This document shows, piece after piece, positions 59,622 through 64,000 of a stretch of 64,000 nucleotides of DNA. This DNA comes from Hesseltinella vesiculosa (taxonomy: Eukaryota > Mucoromycota > Mucoromycetes > Mucorales > Cunninghamellaceae), in the NCBI GenBank assembly GCA_002104935.1, contig MCGT01000004.1, forward strand, positions 124,001 through 188,000, read 5' to 3'. The notes beneath the pieces were generated by a model, which saw only the letters and a program-made list of their open reading frames with translations, searched no databases and had not been told where the DNA came from. The stretch's first letter is position 1. Each line of letters opens with the position of its first letter. A program made the translations under genes and the position numbers.

Positions 59622-60888
59622 ATGACAGCAGCAGCATTCTTTGTTGACAACCTTATAAAAGATATCCATCATGCCTATGAACATCCTTGGTCAGATAAAG
59701 TCCTTGCTATGTGGATGCCGGTGGCAGCCTATTGGATCTACAGCCTGCTTTTCCACTTTTTGATGAAGGCCGAGCTTCCTTATTTTGAATACTATCGAAT
59801 CCATGAACCTGAGCAAGTCGACAAACGCAATCGAGTTTCTGTTCAACGAGTAATCACCATGGTTGTGTTCCAGCAGCTGACCCAAATTGTCCTCAGTATC
59901 ATTGTCCTTACCCCCGAGACACCTGAAGCCCTTGCAATGAAGAACGAAAAAGCTCTGGCCCGCTACTTCTCGCTGACGCTGCTCGCCTTCAACACTCTTT
60001 CTTTACCCACGACCGAGCACCAAGCCATGGTCTTCGCCAAAGCCATCTACTGGTGCATCATTCCTGCTCTTCAGTTCTTTGCTGGCATGTAAGTCTCACA
60101 GCCTTGAGGGGGACGAAAAAATAACAGAAGCATCAAGAAAAGGAAAAACATAACAAGCGGACATATTGCCCGAAATGAAAAGGGGCGTAGCATCGTGACC
60201 ACCAATAATACAACAATGAATGAATGGGCTCATGGAGGAAAAAAAAAAAACAGCGTCGATGGTTGACCTATCTTTCATTTTTAATTAGGCTGATCATGGA
60301 CACCCACCAATATTTTTTGCATCGACTGTTTCACATGAACAAATTCCTTTATAAGCATTTCCACTCTCATCATCATCGGCTTTATGTGCCTTATGCTTTT
60401 GGGGCTTTGTACAACCACCCTTTGGAAGGCCTTTTGCTCGATTCGCTTGGTGCTGTCGTCTCCTCCGAATTGACTAAAATGTCCCCTCGCATGTGTGTCG
60501 TCTTCTTCACCTTTTCCACTCTAAAAACAGGTACAGGAACAGAGAAACAAGTGGCGAGAAGTGAGATGCACTTTTATTAACTTGCTCCTTTTTTTTTTTT
60601 TTTGACAGTGGACGATCATTGCGGCTACGCACTCCCATGGAACCCATTTCAATTCTTATTTGCCAACAACGTCCAATAGTAAGCGATCATAAAAAATTGG
60701 GGTGTGTGCCTCCTGGAGATCAATGGCCCTTGACCCCCCCTTTTTTTTTCTTACCTAGTCACGACGTACACCATCAAGCTTATGGCATCAAAACCAACTT
60801 CTCACAGCCTTATTTTACGCACTGGGATAAACTGCTCGGCACAGAGATGGCTGAACCTCGAAAAACACGCGTCAACAAATCACAGTAA
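59622..60888 (+). CDS. SUR2: Sphinganine C4-hydroxylase (Sur2-like)
   Basis: ER di-iron enzyme of the fatty-acid hydroxylase superfamily that hydroxylates sphinganine at C4 to make phytosphingosine. Exons 59622-60088, 60289-60530, 60609-60678 and 60759-60888 join in frame to 302 residues. Hydrophobic segments (MWMPVAAYWIYSLLFHFL, ITMVVFQQLTQIVLSIIVL) anchor it in the ER. The His clusters that bind the two irons are all visible: DTHQYFLHRLFH, FHSHHHRLYVPYAFG, GALYNHPLEG, VDDHCGYALPW and YHDVHHQAYG. The end, FSQPYFTHWDKLLGTEM, is also conserved. The reaction uses electrons delivered through cytochrome b5-type carriers; a cytochrome b5-like MAPR gene sits head-to-head next to it. Confidence 0.93.
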
Positions 60889-61190
60889 TCATCCATCCTA
60901 TCTATTCACAAAGACCATGTATTTTCTTCACCTCTGTCGTTTCTTCGTCCATCCTACTCTTTTTATTTTTGGCATTCCTACTTTCCTATCACCACTCCCC
61001 CCCCCCTCCTCTCATACCTATTTTTCTTCTTGTAATCATCCTCAACCCCTCTAATTTTATTACATTTAAATGGCCTTGTTCTTCTCCCTTACTCGTGCAC
61101 TTTAATAATAAAAATACAATCAATATCTAAAGGCTGTTTTTTATTTGAGGTATTTAAACACTATTTACAAATGATGAGTTTTTTTTTTCT
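60889..61190. other. Convergent 3' region between SUR2 and POL2
   Basis: About 300 bp between two converging genes, T-rich with scattered AATAA-like motifs. It should contain both 3' UTRs. Nothing else was seen. Confidence 0.45.
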
Positions 61191-63966
61191 TTAGGCCTGG
61201 CATCGGGCCATGGTCCACGAGACGATTTCCAAGAGCAGATTTAAATGTTGTTGCTCAGCAATATTTTTAAAGATGGACAGTTTGTTCAAGAGGTCCTGTT
61301 TGCTTTGAGTGGCCCTGTACTCGCCACCACACTTGTCGCACTGCTTGAGTAGGTTTTCTTGCTTGATCCAACGGCAGCGTTGGCATACGAGTTCTTGAAG
61401 TTGGTAGGCCACGAGCCAGCGATTGACCTGGGTGGTCATGGTGGATTCAATCAGAGTCTTGTCGTAGTAAGCCTTACAGGCACGGCAGCGCCAGATGGAG
61501 TAGGAGGACGAGCCGGAGCCAGCGGTGACGCCATCAATGCTTGGCTGGATCAAATGCCGGTCGCGCGAAATGTCGAGGTCTTCGGTATGTCCGCAGCCAG
61601 TGCACACCACCTGGCTCAGCTTGAGCGAGTCGCATGGGTTCTGGAATTGGGCTTCATCACTAAATTCACTGACACTGCCATGGGTGATCATGCCGAGGGC
61701 ATTGCGTTTCAGCAGGCGGGCTTGACGTTCAAGGCAGGGATCCAGGGCAAGGACGGCGGTGATGGCCTTGATCATTTCAAGGGCAGGGTTGGTCATGGTC
61801 AGGTGCGAGCCGGGCAGACGCGGGAACTGCATGTCGACACGATCAGGTTGCCCATGGTAGTGCTCTTGCTCCTTAATGAGGGATGGTAGGTACTCGAGCA
61901 GATTGCCCTTCACTTGCAGCTGCACAAAGTCACGCTTCTTGTGTACACGTTCGTCCACCTCGTCATCGTTGGCATTGTCACTGGCAGGTGCCTTGCCTTT
62001 TTTCTTCTTTGACAAAACACTAGCCATGGTATTGTCATCGTCGGCGTCAAGGTCGGCAAAGGGCTGGTCCATCAGGGGCGCACCTTGATGGAGAAGCGCG
62101 TCTTGCTGCTGTTGTTGTTTTTGATGGCGCATCTGGTACTTGATATCGCGGGGGCACTGTTTCTTGACGTCATACAGCTCACGAATGAACTTGGCGACCA
62201 CTTCGGTGAACTTGCCTTGGGTGACTGGCGCCAGGTAGTCGCAAATGTTCCATTTCATCTTGATAAAACCAGGGGCGGTCTCGGAGCTGGTGACGGCTAG
62301 TGGAGCAGCTGGGTCCATGGACGCAGGGACACGGCCGACAATGCCGCCATAGTTCATTTCATCCATCCAAACCGTGACGTCCCAGTAATTGATCAAATTC
62401 AGTTCCAGGACTTCGAGCACTTGTTTGCGCTGGATCGAGCGGCACAGGTATTGCCAGTAGGGGATCGCTCCTTCCATGGTCTCCTTGGTGGTGCCGATGA
62501 CAAGGCGATGGAAGCTGGCATAGATCACCTTGGCCCCCAGGCGTTTGACTTCGGCCACAAGCTGCATAAACACCTTTTTCATCAGGCTGTGCACCAGGCT
62601 ATACATGCAGCCATCGTACATGTTGGACGAGGGGCTCAGCAACCAACGGAACAGTGAGTCCAGAAGGAGTTCGCTGATAGGATTCTCTTTGGTCAGGGCT
62701 TGTTGGAACCATTGTTGGACCAGGTTGCGCAAGACTGAGAATGTTTTGTGGGAGATAGCAGCATCACCCAGTAAAGCGACCTGCTTGAGCGCCCCATTCA
62801 CCGGTGTCATGTTCACGTCACCATCCAAATCCTTGGCTGGGTTCTTTTTGTCCTCTTCCTTGGTATCTGTACAAAAAAACGATGAGATCAATGAAAAAAA
62901 AAAAAAAAAAAGAGGGGCTTACCGTCTGAGACAACCCCGAGGGCCGTATGAGTGGTGGCGTCGTCAAAGCCAACGGTGGCAACGGTACCTTCGAGTTCGT
63001 TGATCACAGGCGCCATGAGGATCGTGTTGAGACAGAGTCGGAGCACGTCGATTTCGACACTGATGGTTTCGTAGCTGCCGGGGTTGTTGATTTCGCTGTT
63101 GACCAGATCATTGATGTTGGCCATGTGCTCATCGTCCTCACGGCCGCCGAGATCCGGCCGGCCGGAGGCTGACCACCAAAGGACCATGTCATTTGTCAGC
63201 AGCTGGCGTGCAAAGGACAGATCGGCAATGAACACCTGCGGGTCGTTGGGGATGTTACACAGCGGCGCGTTGGCATATCGGGCTTGTTGAATGCGGCTCT
63301 CGAGGAAGTTGTTCAGCTGCATGTATCGGCTGACCATGCGCTTAAAGGCTGAGTGGGTCCAGTTCAAGGAGTCGAGACGGTTATCGTTGGACATGCAAGG
63401 CACCATCAAGTATGGGAAGCTCGGCAGGGCGGAAGACAGGTGCTGGGAGAAAAACTGCACAGGTCGAGGTGACACAATACACAGCATCACTGGCCCAGGT
63501 TTGGTGTTGTTGAGGTCTTGGAGTACGCGGCTGAGAGATCTGAGCAGCTTGGGTTCAGAGGTTTCATGTGTGGTCTTGAAAGTCATCGATGGCTTGTACT
63601 CAACGAGCTTGGAAGTGACGCCAGGCACAAGCTGTTCATATCTGTCGCTGTACACACGACTGAAGTTGGGAAGGTTGTCACGGGAGGCATTGACGAAGAA
63701 CAGATGACTTTCAGGTAAGCAGGCGCCCACCAAGGCATAAAAGTGGCGGGGGCCGGCCATCACATGGTGCAGGTATACATAATTGAACATGTTCTCCGGT
63801 GAGTCCAAGTACTTGGGTTGCAGATCAGCGCGAGGTTTGAGCCAGTCCAAGCGGAAAGTGTCTTCAAGTCGAACGCGGGGGTCGGCTGCCGAGCGATCCA
63901 CCTGACATACTGAGCCAAGCTGAAGGATGGCCCGTACAGACAATGGCACCTGCGTTTCGTACACGC
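61191..63966 (-). CDS. POL2: DNA polymerase epsilon catalytic subunit, C-terminal part (partial)
   Basis: C-terminal half of Pol2, the leading-strand replicative polymerase and part of the CMG-E helicase-polymerase complex. The coding part starts at a probable splice acceptor near 63967 (GVYETQVPLSVRAIL) and the rest lies beyond the right edge. Two exons are seen, split by an intron near 62865-62926. This half is the catalytically inactive polymerase-like fold (MVSRYMQLNNFLESRIQQAR, YANAPLCNIPNDPQVFIADL, GGREDDEHMANINDLV, EIDVLRLCLNTILMAPVINE). The end carries the two zinc/Fe-S cysteine modules: CysA (VCTGCGHTEDLD, WRCRACKAYY) and CysB (LVCQRCRW, QCDKCGGEY), which bind the Dpb2 subunit. The stop is at 61193-61191. 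An unusual Gln-rich and acidic insertion (HQKQQQQQDALLHQ, DLDADDDNTMASV) lies in the middle. Confidence 0.93.
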
Positions 63967-64000
63967 CTAAGAAAAGATGCATGCAAGATGAAAAGAGGCA

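Overview
This 64 kb window is nuclear DNA from a filamentous fungus. An early-diverging lineage, most likely Mucoromycota, fits best; that placement is an inference. Genes are closely spaced and carry many short introns (about 50-110 nt, GT-AG). Spacers and introns are full of A and T runs. The gene set mixes typical fungal genes (Cox5-like cytochrome oxidase subunit, Sur2-type hydroxylase, Byr4/Bfa1, UCS-domain protein) with genes that ascomycete yeasts usually lack (MARCH5-like ligase, CINP-like protein, LARGE-type GT49 glycosyltransferase, WDR89, TXNL1). No rRNA, complete tRNA, CRISPR or prokaryotic operon structure was seen.

Layout from left to right: an inverted-repeat element (about 185-932); RPB7 (-); MARCH5-like membrane RING ligase (+); Byr4/Bfa1 (-); VPS11 (-) divergent from COX5 (+); UBP3/USP10-type deubiquitinase (-); UNC45/She4-type myosin chaperone (-). 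A repeat cluster at 19.1-21.4 kb holds a second element of the first family and a palindrome of about 1 kb. Then come a CINP-like gene (+) convergent with a G-protein alpha subunit (-), inorganic pyrophosphatase (-), a gene-poor 2.3 kb, malate synthase (+), a GT49 glycosyltransferase (+), a full-length ABCC transporter (+), an orphan 120-residue protein (-) and a membrane-anchored kelch protein (-). A zone of broken coding sequence lies at 44.0-45.4 kb. It is followed by WDR89 (-) divergent from a FIT-family lipid protein (+), TXNL1-like thioredoxin/PITH protein (-) with a solo element end in its promoter, a degenerate tandem F-box pair, a modular cysteine-rich secreted protein (-), a STE20/PAK-like kinase (-), a metallothionein (-), a MAPR-type cytochrome b5-like protein (-) divergent from sphinganine C4-hydroxylase (+), and the C-terminal part of DNA polymerase epsilon (-), which runs off the right edge.

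Most genes are unrelated housekeeping genes. The plausible functional links are lipid/ER biology (FIT, MAPR and Sur2, the last two sharing a 184 bp promoter), cell polarity and division (Byr4, UCS chaperone, PAK-like kinase, G alpha) and respiration or C2 metabolism (COX5 and malate synthase, each with a CCAATCA box close upstream). The least ordinary items are the inverted-repeat element family with its neighbouring hairpin, the cysteine-rich secreted protein built from symmetric exons, the decayed F-box pair and the 44-45 kb coding relic. Exon joins were made by eye from reading frame and splice dinucleotides.
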